Shown: one piece after another, positions 35,959 through 44,072 of the stretch
Layout of the letters: every line of letters begins with the position of its first letter
Numbering within the stretch: the stretch's first letter is position 1
DNA from: Shouchella patagoniensis
GTDB taxonomy: Bacteria; Bacillota; Bacilli; Bacillales; Bacillaceae_D
Direction: 5' to 3'
Length of the DNA stretch: 64,000 nucleotides
Assembly (NCBI RefSeq): GCF_002019705.1
Contig: NZ_KV917377.1
Coordinates: 246,565 to 310,564, forward strand
The notes under the pieces: model-generated
What the model was told of the DNA's origin: nothing
Seen by the model: only the letters and a program-made list of their open reading frames with translations
Database searches by the model: none
Position numbers and translations under genes: made by a program

Positions 35959-36383
35959 TGATCCAACAGATTTACCCAACTCCTTACCACGGTTTTAAAT
36001 ATGAGCTTAATAAAGATATGCAAGTGGCAGCTGCCCATTACATTGATCATCCACAGGCTGGTAAATGTCAACACATTCACGGTCACACGTATTTTATTAA
36101 TCTAACAATCGGTGGCGACCATTTAGATGAGCTTGGTTTTTTAGTTGATTTTAAAGCATTAAAGCAAACAGTGCATGATCGGTTTGATCATACACTTATT
36201 AACGAGGATGAACGGTTTTCTTCTAATCCTCCCTCAACAGAAAAGATGGCCGAAACCATTTATGAACTTGTAGAAACGAAATTACAAAAGCTAGATAACA
36301 GACCCACTTGCCTACAAGTATTTGTGAGAGAAACGCCAACTAGTTATGTCACTTTTAGACCAAAGAGGCAATCATATGAGTAA
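35958..36383 (+). CDS. queD: 6-carboxy-5,6,7,8-tetrahydropterin synthase QueD
   Basis: QueD (141 aa) makes 6-carboxytetrahydropterin from dihydroneopterin triphosphate. The T-fold enzyme has the zinc His in QHIHGHTYF and the Cys in GKCQH, with a later FDHTLINEDE carrying another ligand region. The start overlaps queC by 1 bp and the end overlaps queE by 8 bp, so the three genes are translationally coupled. Confidence 0.95.
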   Translation: MIQQIYPTPYHGFKYELNKDMQVAAAHYIDHPQAGKCQHIHGHTYFINLTIGGDHLDELGFLVDFKALKQTVHDRFDHTLINEDERFSSNPPSTEKMAETIYELVETKLQKLDNRPTCLQVFVRETPTSYVTFRPKRQSYE

Positions 36384-37089
36384 ACCAGTACCTGTTTTAG
36401 AAGTATTTGGTCCGACCATTCAAGGTGAAGGAATGGTCATTGGACAGAAAACGATGTTTGTACGTACTGGAGGTTGTGATTATCGGTGTTCTTGGTGCGA
36501 CTCTGCTTTTACATGGGATGGTAGTGGAAAAAGTGAGCCGTTAAAAGCGGCCGAAATCATCTCTCGTTTGGATCAACTTGCATTTGGTAAATATGGTCAT
36601 GTGACGATATCTGGCGGTAATCCAGCATTGCATGCAGGCTTAAGCGACCTGGTTAAGCAACTACATGAGCGAGGAATTAAAACGGCTGTAGAGACCCAAG
36701 GGACGATTTGGCAAGACTGGTTGTTTGACGTTGATGATGTGACAGTAAGCCCTAAGCCACCAAGTTCGGGAATGAAAACAAATTGGGTGTTACTCGATCG
36801 CTTTATGGCCCAACTATCACGGAATAAGGCGAGTTTAAAAGTAGTGGTCTTTGATGAAAAAGACTTTGAATATGCAAAACAAGTACATCTCCGTTTTCCT
36901 GAAATTGCGTTTTATTTGCAAGTAGGAAATACTGATAGCGCAACAACGGACCAACAGAGTTTGTTAACGAGGTTGCTTGTAAGTTATGAAAAACTGATTG
37001 AAACAACGATGAACGATCCAGAAATGAATAACGTTCGAGTGCTTCCACAACTTCATACATTGTTGTGGGGAAATAAAAGAGGCGTATAG
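36376..37089 (+). CDS. queE: 7-carboxy-7-deazaguanine synthase QueE
   Basis: QueE (237 aa) is a radical SAM enzyme forming the deazapurine ring. The N-terminal IQGEG and the cluster motif CDYRCSWC (residues 34-41) are present, then SGGNPALH (SAM-binding). I chose the ATG at 36376 inside queD because it gives the family start (VPVLEVFGPTIQGEGM); the frame is open upstream. 230 bp without a standard gene separate it from queF. Confidence 0.94.
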   Translation: MSKPVPVLEVFGPTIQGEGMVIGQKTMFVRTGGCDYRCSWCDSAFTWDGSGKSEPLKAAEIISRLDQLAFGKYGHVTISGGNPALHAGLSDLVKQLHERGIKTAVETQGTIWQDWLFDVDDVTVSPKPPSSGMKTNWVLLDRFMAQLSRNKASLKVVVFDEKDFEYAKQVHLRFPEIAFYLQVGNTDSATTDQQSLLTRLLVSYEKLIETTMNDPEMNNVRVLPQLHTLLWGNKRGV

Positions 37090-37099
37090 AGGGAAGGTG

Positions 37100-37150
37100 C
37101 TCAGCCTGCGAGTATGGAGTCCCGCGCGCTCACTGAGAAACATTCTATAC
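37100..37150 (+). other. Possible H-type pseudoknot between queE and queF
   Basis: CTCAG (37100-37104) can pair with CTGAG (37133-37137), and GTATGGAGT (37112-37120) can pair over all 9 positions (two G-U) with ATTCTATAC (37142-37150). The two stems cross, as in an H-type pseudoknot. It ends 15 bp before an AGGAGG site. No known riboswitch was recognised. Confidence 0.3.
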
Positions 37151-37179
37151 TGGCGGTCTTGCCACAGGAGGAAGAAGAA

Positions 37180-37293
37180 TTGTCCCAAATGATCCTAAGA
37201 TCATTATCTAGAAATATCACGAGGCAGCCAAGAGCTTGTCCCCAAATTAAGAAGAAAGTATCAGTGATTTATTCTTGGATTTTTAGTGCTTAA
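37180..37293 (+). CDS. Possible small ORF between queE and queF (37 aa)
   Basis: A TTG at 37180 lies 8 bp after a perfect AGGAGG (37166-37171). The frame encodes a basic 37-residue peptide ([18 protein letters not shown], then [14 protein letters not shown]) with no recognisable family. An inverted repeat (AATGATC/GATCATT, 37187-37204) lies in its first codons. It ends 25 bp before queF. It could be a leader peptide or simply chance. Confidence 0.3.
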   Translation: MSQMILRSLSRNITRQPRACPQIKKKVSVIYSWIFSA

Positions 37294-37318
37294 ACATAAC
37301 ATACGAGGAGGAACGGCA

Positions 37319-37816
37319 ATGGTAGGTAGAAACGAAGAGAATTTAGATGGTGTAACGCTACTTGGAAATCAAGGGACAGATTATGAATTTAACTATAATC
37401 CAGGAGTACTTGAAACATTTGATAATCAACACCCCTATCGTGATTACTTTGTAAAGTTTAATTGTCCAGAGTTTACCACTTTGTGTCCTAAAACAAGGCA
37501 GCCCGATTTTGCAACGATTTACATCAGCTATATTCCTGACGTAAAAATGGTCGAGAGCAAGTCATTGAAATTGTATTTATTTAGCTTCCGTAATCACGGT
37601 GATTTCCACGAAGATTCGGTTAACACAATCATGAATGACTTAATAGAGCTAATGGACCCTCGGTATATTGAAGTATGGGGCAAGTTTACCCCTCGTGGTG
37701 GGATTTCAATCGACCCATTCTGCAACTATGGAAAAAAAGGAACAAAGTATGAACAGTTAGCGGAGCAAAGACTCTTTCAACATGATATGTATCCAGAAAC
37801 GATTACAAATCGCTAA
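37319..37816 (+). CDS. queF: NADPH-dependent preQ0 reductase QueF
   Basis: QueF (165 aa, the unimodular type of Bacillus) reduces preQ0 to preQ1. The catalytic Cys is in [20 protein letters not shown], and the substrate region [20 protein letters not shown] is intact. ATG 37319 follows GAGGAGGAACGGCA; the longer frame from 37286 is not needed. It completes the queC-D-E-F set, although the 230-bp gap before it may allow separate control. Confidence 0.95.
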   Translation: MVGRNEENLDGVTLLGNQGTDYEFNYNPGVLETFDNQHPYRDYFVKFNCPEFTTLCPKTRQPDFATIYISYIPDVKMVESKSLKLYLFSFRNHGDFHEDSVNTIMNDLIELMDPRYIEVWGKFTPRGGISIDPFCNYGKKGTKYEQLAEQRLFQHDMYPETITNR

Positions 37817-37886
37817 GGGTTTTGTAACGAATATGGGGTAGTGATATTGGTGTAAATTGTAACTAAAACATTAGAAAATGAATGAG

Positions 37887-38066
37887 TGTGACTAAATACT
37901 TTGCATGAAAAAGTAAACGTGACACTAGAATTGCGAGTGAGACTAGGCAATATTCCAAAATAGCAGTGGTTATATGTATAAATGGGATAAAATTAAGAGG
38001 TATTACTTGAGACCATTTAGTCACATCTACTTTTTAACATCAATAATTTAGTCACACTTAGTCACA
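37887..38066. repeat. Dispersed TTAGTCACA motif, four copies
   Basis: TGTGACTAA at 37887-37895 and TTAGTCACA at 38017-38025, 38048-38056 and 38058-38066 are one 9-mer in both orientations; two of them are only 1 bp apart. Looser versions (GTGACACTAG, GTGAGACTAGG) lie between. The rest of the 860-bp stretch from 37817 to 38678 is AT-rich and holds no gene I can support. Confidence 0.6.
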
Positions 38067-38678
38067 AAAATTGATTAAAACATGAGTGATTTGAGGATTT
38101 CACTTTTATAGTTAAGGTGTTGATGTAAGTTTTTGGGGTGACTTTACTTGCATCAATTGAGAGACTTTAAGAGAGTGTTTTATAGCACTCAATTTTTTGC
38201 TCATGTTAACAATACCTGCAGAAAAAAGTATTTACAAACTTATAAATGTCAGAGATACAAACAATTTTTATTATACTTTTCGGAGATGTATATGGTTATT
38301 TTGATGGGCATCAGTTTTTTAACTTTTAGAGAACAATGGGATTTTGTTTTTTGGAATTCAGGATAAGGCTTCAATTGATGATTATGCAAGTGGTATGATA
38401 AGGAAGATCAAAAATATCTTTACATCCCTGACTTCTACGCAATTTCCTAATCTTCCTACCCACATCCACATAAATATCCAAATTAGTTCCTCTATTCATG
38501 TTTAAGAATATATAAAATTTCTATACTGTTAATTAATCATCCTTTAAATTATCTAATAATAATGGGATAACATTTTTTGTAGAAATGAGGTTGGGAAATA
38601 TATTGATTCAATTCCAACATTTAACATAATGTAGTATGATTAATTTAATAATCTTACTATTACTATAGAGGTGAAGGT

Positions 38679-39764
38679 ATGAACAGTACACTACCGTCAG
38701 AGGAAGTCGGCGCTAAAATTGTTGAATGGCATAGTTGTATTATTGCTAGTTCATATAAAGATGCCGCATTATTAAAAAAAGAAGTAGAGCTTATGCTTGA
38801 GGACATGGAAGAAAATGATAAGTTATTAGCTTATTATTCACTAATCGAATATCGGCACCAGACTATGATTAATGGGAATAATGGAATTTTAACAAATGAA
38901 ATCCAGTTTAACTTTAAAGAAACTAGCTTAGACCATTATCTAAAATATCTTTATTACTTTGTAAGTGGTCAGTACGAGTTTAACAAAAAACGATATAGAA
39001 CTGCTGTAAAGATGTTTAGAAAGGCAGAACGACTTCTAGAACACGTTCAAGATGATGCGGAAGAGGCAGAGTTTTTAAGTTACATTGGATACGCTTATTA
39101 CCGTATAAACCAATATCTCTTTTCAATGTCTTATTTAGAGCAGGCAGAAACTGCTTTTAGAAGATTGAACTTTGTAAAAAAAGCTTTAAATTGTAAGCAA
39201 GTACTAGGTGCTATATATTCTGAGCTGGAAAATTACGATAAAGCTGAATTATGTCTAAAGGAAATTTTAGAAGAAAGTACATACCCATCAATTAATGGAA
39301 TTACGCTGAGAGCTTTGGGTCTTAACATGTTCGCGCAATCAAACTATGAGTCTGCCGTTAAATACTTTAAGCAATCGCTCGAAGTGAAAGAGCATAAAAA
39401 ATCTTATTATGGAATGGCGTCATTAGCTGATTTGTCACATTCTTTATTTAAATTAAATGATGTTGCAGCAGCACTCGAAGTTTTTAAAAAGGCAAAAGAG
39501 GGCGCTTTATATCATAAAGATTCTGAATTCATATCAAGGTGTAAATTTATTGAAGGAGCTTATATAAAAAAGGATACTAGTGTTATTGATGAGGCAATTA
39601 ATGAATTAAATTCGGAAGGTTTATACTATGAAGTTTGTGAACTTGCAGCAGAAATGGTTGAAATATCTGAGGAGAAGGGTGATAATGAAAGCGCATTAAA
39701 ATATAGTAAATTAGCTTACAGAGGTAGAGTAAATCAAAATTTGATTGGAGATGGTCAAGAATGA
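38679..39764 (+). CDS. Rap-family TPR regulator (aspartate phosphatase / response regulator inhibitor)
   Basis: The protein (361 aa) has the Rap N-terminal three-helix bundle (VGAKIVEWHSCIIASSYKDA; MEENDKLLAYYSLIEYRHQ) and then about seven TPR repeats (YEFNKKRYRTAVKMFRKAERLL; AYYRINQYLFSMSYLEQAETAF; YESAVKYFKQSLEV). Raps either dephosphorylate Spo0F-type proteins or block DNA-binding response regulators, and are inhibited by Phr peptides. The catalytic Gln47 of phosphatase-type Raps is Asp47 here, so the second mode is more likely. ATG follows GAGGTGAAGGT. The stop overlaps the phr start by 4 bp. Confidence 0.9.
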   Translation: MNSTLPSEEVGAKIVEWHSCIIASSYKDAALLKKEVELMLEDMEENDKLLAYYSLIEYRHQTMINGNNGILTNEIQFNFKETSLDHYLKYLYYFVSGQYEFNKKRYRTAVKMFRKAERLLEHVQDDAEEAEFLSYIGYAYYRINQYLFSMSYLEQAETAFRRLNFVKKALNCKQVLGAIYSELENYDKAELCLKEILEESTYPSINGITLRALGLNMFAQSNYESAVKYFKQSLEVKEHKKSYYGMASLADLSHSLFKLNDVAAALEVFKKAKEGALYHKDSEFISRCKFIEGAYIKKDTSVIDEAINELNSEGLYYEVCELAAEMVEISEEKGDNESALKYSKLAYRGRVNQNLIGDGQE

Positions 39765-39889
39765 AAAAGTATTTATTTTCCATCATTGCCGTAGTAATAC
39801 TGTCTGTAACACCATTTTCAACTGATATGTTGGCAAGTAATGATTCGCCAATTGAAACAAGGGGGAAAACTGGTTTTGACCAAACTTAA
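39761..39889 (+). CDS. Phr peptide precursor
   Basis: A 42-residue ORF overlapping the rap stop (ATGA), the usual rap-phr arrangement. It has a Lys-Lys signal peptide with a hydrophobic core (YLFSIIAVVILSVTPFS), then a short exported part ending SPIETRGKTGFDQT. Phr signals are five- or six-residue pieces of that region with Arg at position 2 and often Thr at 5 (ARNQT, ERGMT, SRNVT). TRGKT fits best, with GFDQT as a C-terminal alternative. The mature peptide would be re-imported by Opp and inhibit the Rap. Confidence 0.85.
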   Translation: MKKYLFSIIAVVILSVTPFSTDMLASNDSPIETRGKTGFDQT

Positions 39890-39946
39890 TTTCTACGTCG
39901 AGTATTCCGTGCAAACGAGGCTCATTGGCAATGCAAGAGTTAATAC

Positions 39947-39977
39947 AAAAAAGAAGACCATTAGGTCTTCTTTTTAC
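39947..39977 (+). terminator. Rho-independent terminator of rap-phr
   Basis: AAAAAGAAGACC pairs with GGTCTTCTTTTT over ATTA. Confidence 0.9.
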
Positions 39978-40033
39978 TTTATTTTGCAACTTCGCTATAC
40001 TGGATAATATAGAAAATCCAGGGAGTTGGTTGT

Positions 40034-41358
40034 GTGAAGATCTATGAGGCAGTATCGCGCTCAATCAATCAAGGGCTTCTTTCGCAACAGCCATTTACCA
40101 TTAATTAGATACTGGGATAGTTCAATAAATAAAGGCGAAAGCATGCTTATGAGTGTTAAGAATGCTGCAAATAGTTTTGATTCGCATCCAAATGCATATG
40201 TAAGCGAAGGCTTCATTGAAGGTGAAATCCTGCCTCAACTAGATAAACTAAAGCAAGAAACGGCAGAGAGCACGAGTAATGTTAATGCTATACTTGATGA
40301 GATATCCGATATAGTATCAATTCCGAGGCTTGATGATACTCAAATCCAAGCGAGCATTGATAGAGCGAAGAAATATGCTCAAATTACAGTTGAAAATCTA
40401 TATGAATTTGATTACAAAGCAAATGCGACCATGCTTAAGTTTGCTGAAATTTTAAGCCCTTTACAAAACTACATATCAGATCTGATGAATGCTGTGGAAT
40501 CTGGTATTAACTCTCCAGCAACCTTAGCAGCGGTTACACTCACCACAGATGGCCATGTCTATGGCAGTGAATCCTATGGGTGCTGTACAATGGTTTAACC
40601 CTTATGCTTATGGTGTGCCACAAAGAATGATGCTTGCAAGCGGACATATAGATGTAGTAAACCACTACAACCCAAACCAGCAGGTTGCAGGAATGTCCGT
40701 TGATGCTGATGGGAATGTAATAACTTCTGCAAATGGTGATGAAATAGGTGGGGAAATTGTTCATGATTGGGGCGATGGTCACATAGAAGCTAAAGGCGGT
40801 AACATAGACATACAAGCGCTAAAAGATGCTGGTGTGCGTGTGCAAACCTTTACTGCGGTGAATGGAAAAGAGCTCCATTATACTGTTGAAAACGGAGAGT
40901 TTATCCTCTTTAGACATGAGCCTGACACACACTATTATACAAATGGCTATACACAAACAAGATCCAATGTCTGGTTAGCTCATGGAGCGATGTTTGTTGG
41001 CGGTATATTAACTTATAGGGTAGGGAAATCCATTTCTCGTGGCGAATATAAAGGAAATACTAAGAAGGATAATACCGTTGTTATGGAAGAAAAGAAGGAT
41101 AAAGCAATTGGTGATTTTGTGAAAGATAAAGGGAAAAACTTTATCTTAGGAACTTTACCCATTATTGGAACGTCTATGCCTAAAACGAGCAGTCAAGAGA
41201 TTATTGTGTGGTTGAGCGACGACGAGGGAGAAAACTGGGATACCAAAGTTCATGTTGAAGTAGCGCCTAACGGTCAAGTTTCAATGGGGGATTATGAAGA
41301 GCGTAAGAACTTTATTGATAAAGCTGTGGACTTCTTCACAAGTGATAATAAAAAGTAG
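40034..41358 (+). pseudogene. Decayed LXG-domain polymorphic toxin (type VII secretion effector)
   Basis: A GTG at 40034 with GGGAG upstream starts the typical LXG opening VKIYEA, but that frame stops after 24 codons. The next frame (40044-40598) continues with the conserved LXG middle: SIKGFFRNSHLPLIRYW, FDSHPNAYVSEGFIEGE, IVSIPRLDD and RAKKYAQ..FDYKANA. About 50-60 residues of the N-terminal helix are missing, so an internal deletion shifted the frame. A third frame (40549-41358, 269 aa) gives the C-terminal part (NPMGAVQWFNPYAYGVPQ... IVHDWGDGH... VHVEVAPNGQVSM), a second frameshift. An intact LXG protein would be exported to poison competitors. The C-terminal ORF might be expressed alone but has no ribosome site. 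Confidence 0.75.
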
Positions 41359-41367
41359 GTGATTAGC

Positions 41368-41682
41368 TTGAATGAGGAATCAAAAATAACAACTATGAAT
41401 ACTTGGAACAAAATACAAGCGCTTATTTTAATGCCTCTATACATGATAGTATTGGCTTTTGTACTTTATTTTCTTGCTTCCTTAACCTTTATAAGAGCAG
41501 AAGGAATCATCTCCATTGTCGTTCTTCCAATAGCTTTCTGCTGGATCTACGTTCCAATTAGCAAGAAATACCATTTTGAGGAACTTTACTATGTGCCCTT
41601 ATTTAATCGATTTAAAGGAAAGCATGTCTCCAAAAAAACTAATCAAATTTATTTATGGCAACTATTGCGTTTACTGATATAG
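41368..41682 (+). CDS. Small membrane protein, possible immunity protein of the LXG toxin
   Basis: The protein (104 aa) has two membrane segments (LILMPLYMIVLAFVLYFLASLTFI; IISIVVLPIAFCWIYVPI) and a basic tail. A TTG at 41368 is 8 bp after TAGGTGATT, preferred to the GTG at 41359. It starts 9 bp after the toxin remnant, the place of an immunity gene in LXG operons. That role is inferred from position only. Confidence 0.6.
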   Translation: MNEESKITTMNTWNKIQALILMPLYMIVLAFVLYFLASLTFIRAEGIISIVVLPIAFCWIYVPISKKYHFEELYYVPLFNRFKGKHVSKKTNQIYLWQLLRLLI

Positions 41683-41702
41683 AAAAGAGCGTTATTCTGA
41701 TG

Positions 41703-41822
41703 TTAAACCCGTTGCACATCATAAATTACCCGTATATTAATCCACTCGCGTTCTAATTCATGAGGAGCCTTATACTCAATTCGTACTCGTTTACCTTGAT
41801 GATCCACTTTAAATATTAACAT
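41703..41822 (-). CDS. Small protein of unknown function (39 aa), coupled to the gene at 41816-42007
   Basis: The ATG lies within the last codons of the upstream gene (GGAATGTTAA, -1 frame), so it would be translated by coupling. The product (MLIFKVDHQGKRVRIEY, then APHELEREWINIRVIYD) looks like a small beta domain. Its strand-rich pattern and coupling support a real gene or the severed tail of one protein split by a frameshift. Confidence 0.4.
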   Translation of the reverse strand: MLIFKVDHQGKRVRIEYKAPHELEREWINIRVIYDVQRV

Positions 41823-42007
41823 TCCTGTTCAAAGTAATATTCTTCTTTCCAGTACTTTATTTTAATAGGAAGAGTGTGTTTTTCAGGATCCATGATAATC
41901 TCACTGATTTCCCACCATTGTTCCTCGTCAAGCTCTCCATGTAATTCTACTTCCCATTCTTCCTTTTCCAATTTTATTAATGCCTCTTTATGCTCTGTAA
42001 GCATCAT
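41816..42007 (-). CDS. Small acidic protein of unknown function (63 aa)
   Basis: The product (MLTEHKEALIKLEKEEWEVELHGELDEEQWWEISEIIMD...) is very acidic and Trp-rich, with no membrane segment. ATG 42007 is 7 bp after AAGGA; the ATG at 42013 is too close. The function is unknown. It lies opposite to the LXG remnant and XRE gene in the accessory island. Confidence 0.5.
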   Translation of the reverse strand: MMLTEHKEALIKLEKEEWEVELHGELDEEQWWEISEIIMDPEKHTLPIKIKYWKEEYYFEQEC

Positions 42008-42146
42008 ACGCATTCCTTATATTTAAACGTAGATTACCATATAACCTAATTTAGCGTTAAGTATATGTCTTCAATGTATAACTTAGTAAAAGAAAGTTAG
42101 ATTCTACTCATTTAGGCGTAAACTAATTTTACTTTTATTTTATATA

Positions 42147-42180
42147 AGTATACTTTACTTTTTCGTCAGTATAGTTTACT
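42147..42180 (+). promoter_or_regulatory. Direct repeat, candidate operator for the XRE regulator
   Basis: AGTATACTTTACT (42147-42159) and AGTATAGTTTACT (42168-42180) differ at one base and start 21 bp apart, two helical turns, so a regulator could bind both on one DNA face. They lie 34 bp before the XRE gene start, where its own product may repress. Confidence 0.5.
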
Positions 42181-42213
42181 ATATAAATGTAGTTATAAAG
42201 GAAGGTGTGGACC

Positions 42214-42453
42214 TTGAAGAAAGAATTTGAGGATTGCATTGAAAATAAGGTGTACGAACATAGGGTTTTAAAAAGAATGACGCAAAAAGATTTGGCGGAC
42301 GCTGTAGGTGTTTCTAAACAAACTATATTTGTTATGGAGAAGAACAATTACTCTCCTTCTCTCGTTTTAGCTTTTCGAATAGCTGATTTCTTTAACGTAA
42401 ACGTTAACGATATTTTTACTTATGTGAAAGGAAGTGATCAAGATAAAAATTAG
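42214..42453 (+). CDS. XRE-family helix-turn-helix regulator
   Basis: The protein (79 aa) is a single XRE domain: [52 protein letters not shown], like the small chromosomal regulators of DUF2178 membrane proteins. A TTG at 42214 has better spacing from AAAGGAAGG than the GTG at 42205. The gene downstream overlaps its end by 20 bp, so the two are an operon. It probably binds the direct repeat at 42147-42180. Confidence 0.88.
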   Translation: MKKEFEDCIENKVYEHRVLKRMTQKDLADAVGVSKQTIFVMEKNNYSPSLVLAFRIADFFNVNVNDIFTYVKGSDQDKN

Positions 42454-42787
42454 TTCAGAAATATCAAATGCAGTCTTTGACCCTTTAAGAACCTGGGCGG
42501 AAAAATCAACTGGTAATTGGAATATGCTTGTTGGTAGTGGTTTTGTATTAGTTTTAGTCGGAGTAATCCTGTTATTCGTGTATCTAAAAAAAATGGGTAA
42601 AGCTGACGAAAGAACAAATCAAATCCATTTAAAAAGTGCTCTTATTATGTTATTTGGAGTGATTTTGTGCGACATAATTTTCCCGAAAGAATATATGTGG
42701 CAAATTTTCTTCCTATTTAAATATTCTATTGCCTTCTTCGCATCAGGAATATATCTGGCTTTTCGATATAATAAGGATTTTAACTAA
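42434..42787 (+). CDS. DUF2178-like membrane protein
   Basis: The protein (117 aa) has three hydrophobic segments ([53 protein letters not shown]). [13 protein letters not shown] between helices 1 and 2 matches the D-E-R motif of DUF2178-type proteins, which often follow an XRE gene. A GTG start at 42434 lies inside the XRE gene. Its role is unknown. Confidence 0.65.
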   Translation: MIKIKISSEISNAVFDPLRTWAEKSTGNWNMLVGSGFVLVLVGVILLFVYLKKMGKADERTNQIHLKSALIMLFGVILCDIIFPKEYMWQIFFLFKYSIAFFASGIYLAFRYNKDFN

Positions 42788-42891
42788 AGAACTATACAGA
42801 GTAATCGAAAATTTGAAGTACAATTACCTCATCACAAATACGAATAATTATTGTGCTAGCTGAGACAGTTCAACAATCAAGCTTTAATTGA

Positions 42892-42942
42892 ATAAAAAGA
42901 AGCCAGAAAACCAAAAAATTAAGTGTTTTCTGGCTTCTTTTA
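42892..42942 (+). terminator. Strong terminator after the XRE-membrane pair
   Basis: AAAAAGAAGCCAGAAAA pairs perfectly with TTTTCTGGCTTCTTTT. Confidence 0.9.
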
Positions 42943-43069
42943 TAAATTACTTCAAACTTGCAATACAAAGAAGTTTTGTTCAATACTATAAATTTAAATA
43001 AACATAATCATTGGGATAAACTTGTTTTCTTAAAGTCACCTCAAATATATTAATTTGAGGAGTGTTTTC

Positions 43070-43165
43070 TTGAAGCAGATAAAAAAGGACGCAAAAGGGC
43101 AATATTATTTTGTAATCAGTGCTGGTGTTGACGAATTAACTGGAAAGCGCAAACAATTGTTTTAG
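43070..43165 (+). pseudogene. Truncated tyrosine integrase, N-terminal fragment
   Basis: A TTG start behind TTTGAGGAGTG encodes 31 residues (MKQIKKDAKGQYYFVISAG, then VDELTGKRKQLF) before a stop. This is the N-terminal beta strand region (arm-type DNA-binding, AP2-like) of phage and ICE integrases, where D-x-x-TGKRKQ is typical. The catalytic domain is gone; the next 160 bp contain no continuing frame. It marks the site of a former prophage or conjugative element. Confidence 0.65.
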
Positions 43166-43329
43166 GTTTAATTATAAATAATAAGGGAAATTTGTAAGTA
43201 ACTGTCGAATGTTAAAAAAGCAGTAGGTAGTAAAGTGAAAGTTAGCAAGTTAAAAGATATGAGGATAGATTTTTAATAAGAAATAAAAAGAAAGGTGTAA
43301 AAAAGGAAATTAATCGAAATGTGTAATAA

Positions 43330-43461
43330 TTAATTAGAAATATACATTCCACGTCTCTCTATTTCCTCTTTTAACAGTTCAATAAAGTCTGCTTCTAAAT
43401 TATTTTGGATAGCTTTATTACAAGCCTCAATAAGTAGATCGTCTTTTAGCTCACTTAACAT
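43330..43461 (-). CDS. Sda-like sporulation antikinase microprotein, copy 2 (43 aa)
   Basis: The ATG at 43461 follows TAGGAGTGATCTATA. The product begins MLSELKDDLLIEACNKAIQ and continues NNLEADFIELLKEEIERRG. It shares with B. subtilis Sda the LxxELL.E opening, the N-L-x-x-D-F-I-E-L core and the E-I-x-R-R helix end, all key for the antiparallel hairpin that binds sporulation kinases. This is the closest to Sda of the three copies here. It lies at the end of the accessory island, next to the integrase fragment. Confidence 0.8.
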   Translation of the reverse strand: MLSELKDDLLIEACNKAIQNNLEADFIELLKEEIERRGMYISN

Positions 43462-43568
43462 TATAGATCACTCCTAAATACAGATAAGGTTACTAACAAA
43501 TCGGTTCCCGGAATTGTTTTGTAATAAACCACTTTTTTTATATTTTTTCAATTATTTTTCCAATAATG

Positions 43569-44072
43569 TCATTTCAGTGTATTCGAGCGCGGCTTTAATG
43601 CTTCCTGGAATAATAGCTTCGCTTTTACCCCTTCTTTTTGTTCTAAATGCCATTTCCCTAAATGCTGGTAAACAAAATCAAGTGCATAGTTATTGTTTTT
43701 GTTAGCTAACTCTAATGCAGTCACAAAACAAGTATATGCTTGAGCCTTTCCAGCATATTTATAAGCTTCACCTAAGCGGATATAAGAAAGTTGTTCTTTC
43801 TTCTTATCGTCTAATTCAATAGATAATTTAAGGGCTTTTTGTAAGTGAACGATTGCTTTAGGTGATTGGTAAATTCGGAAGAGCGTTCCAATGTGAGTAT
43901 GTAACTCGTAACCTTCAATCGAATTTTCAAGTGAAGCCAATTGTTGATTTGCTTTTTCTATCCATTGAAGCAATAGCCGTGGATTGGTACTAAAGTCTCT
44001 TAAGCAACAATTCGTGTTTGATTGAACTGTTTCATAACAAGTGTCGAGTAATTGTCGTAATTTTTCATCCAT
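43569..44072 (-). CDS. TPR-repeat protein
   Basis: The protein (167 aa) has about three tetratricopeptide repeats (HTHIGTLFRIYQSPKAIVHLQKALKLSIEL; SYIRLGEAYKYAGKAQAYTCFVTALELANK; DFVYQHLGKWHLEQKEGVKAKLLFQEALK). TPR arrays bind peptides or proteins. It lacks the Rap N-terminal bundle. ATG 44072 follows GGAGGGTGAA; the GTG at 44081 is less well spaced. It lies head to head with topB. Role unknown. Confidence 0.8.
   Translation of the reverse strand: MDEKLRQLLDTCYETVQSNTNCCLRDFSTNPRLLLQWIEKANQQLASLENSIEGYELHTHIGTLFRIYQSPKAIVHLQKALKLSIELDDKKKEQLSYIRLGEAYKYAGKAQAYTCFVTALELANKNNNYALDFVYQHLGKWHLEQKEGVKAKLLFQEALKPRSNTLK

Noticed and set aside
38148-38366. 72-residue ORF in the gap after queF
   Set aside because: Aromatic, AT-driven composition, no ribosome site (TTTGGGGTGAC is poorly placed) and no recognisable domain; probably chance in AT-rich DNA.
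43514-43705. 63-residue hydrophobic ORF overlapping the TPR gene
   Set aside because: Antisense to the TPR coding end and without a ribosome site.
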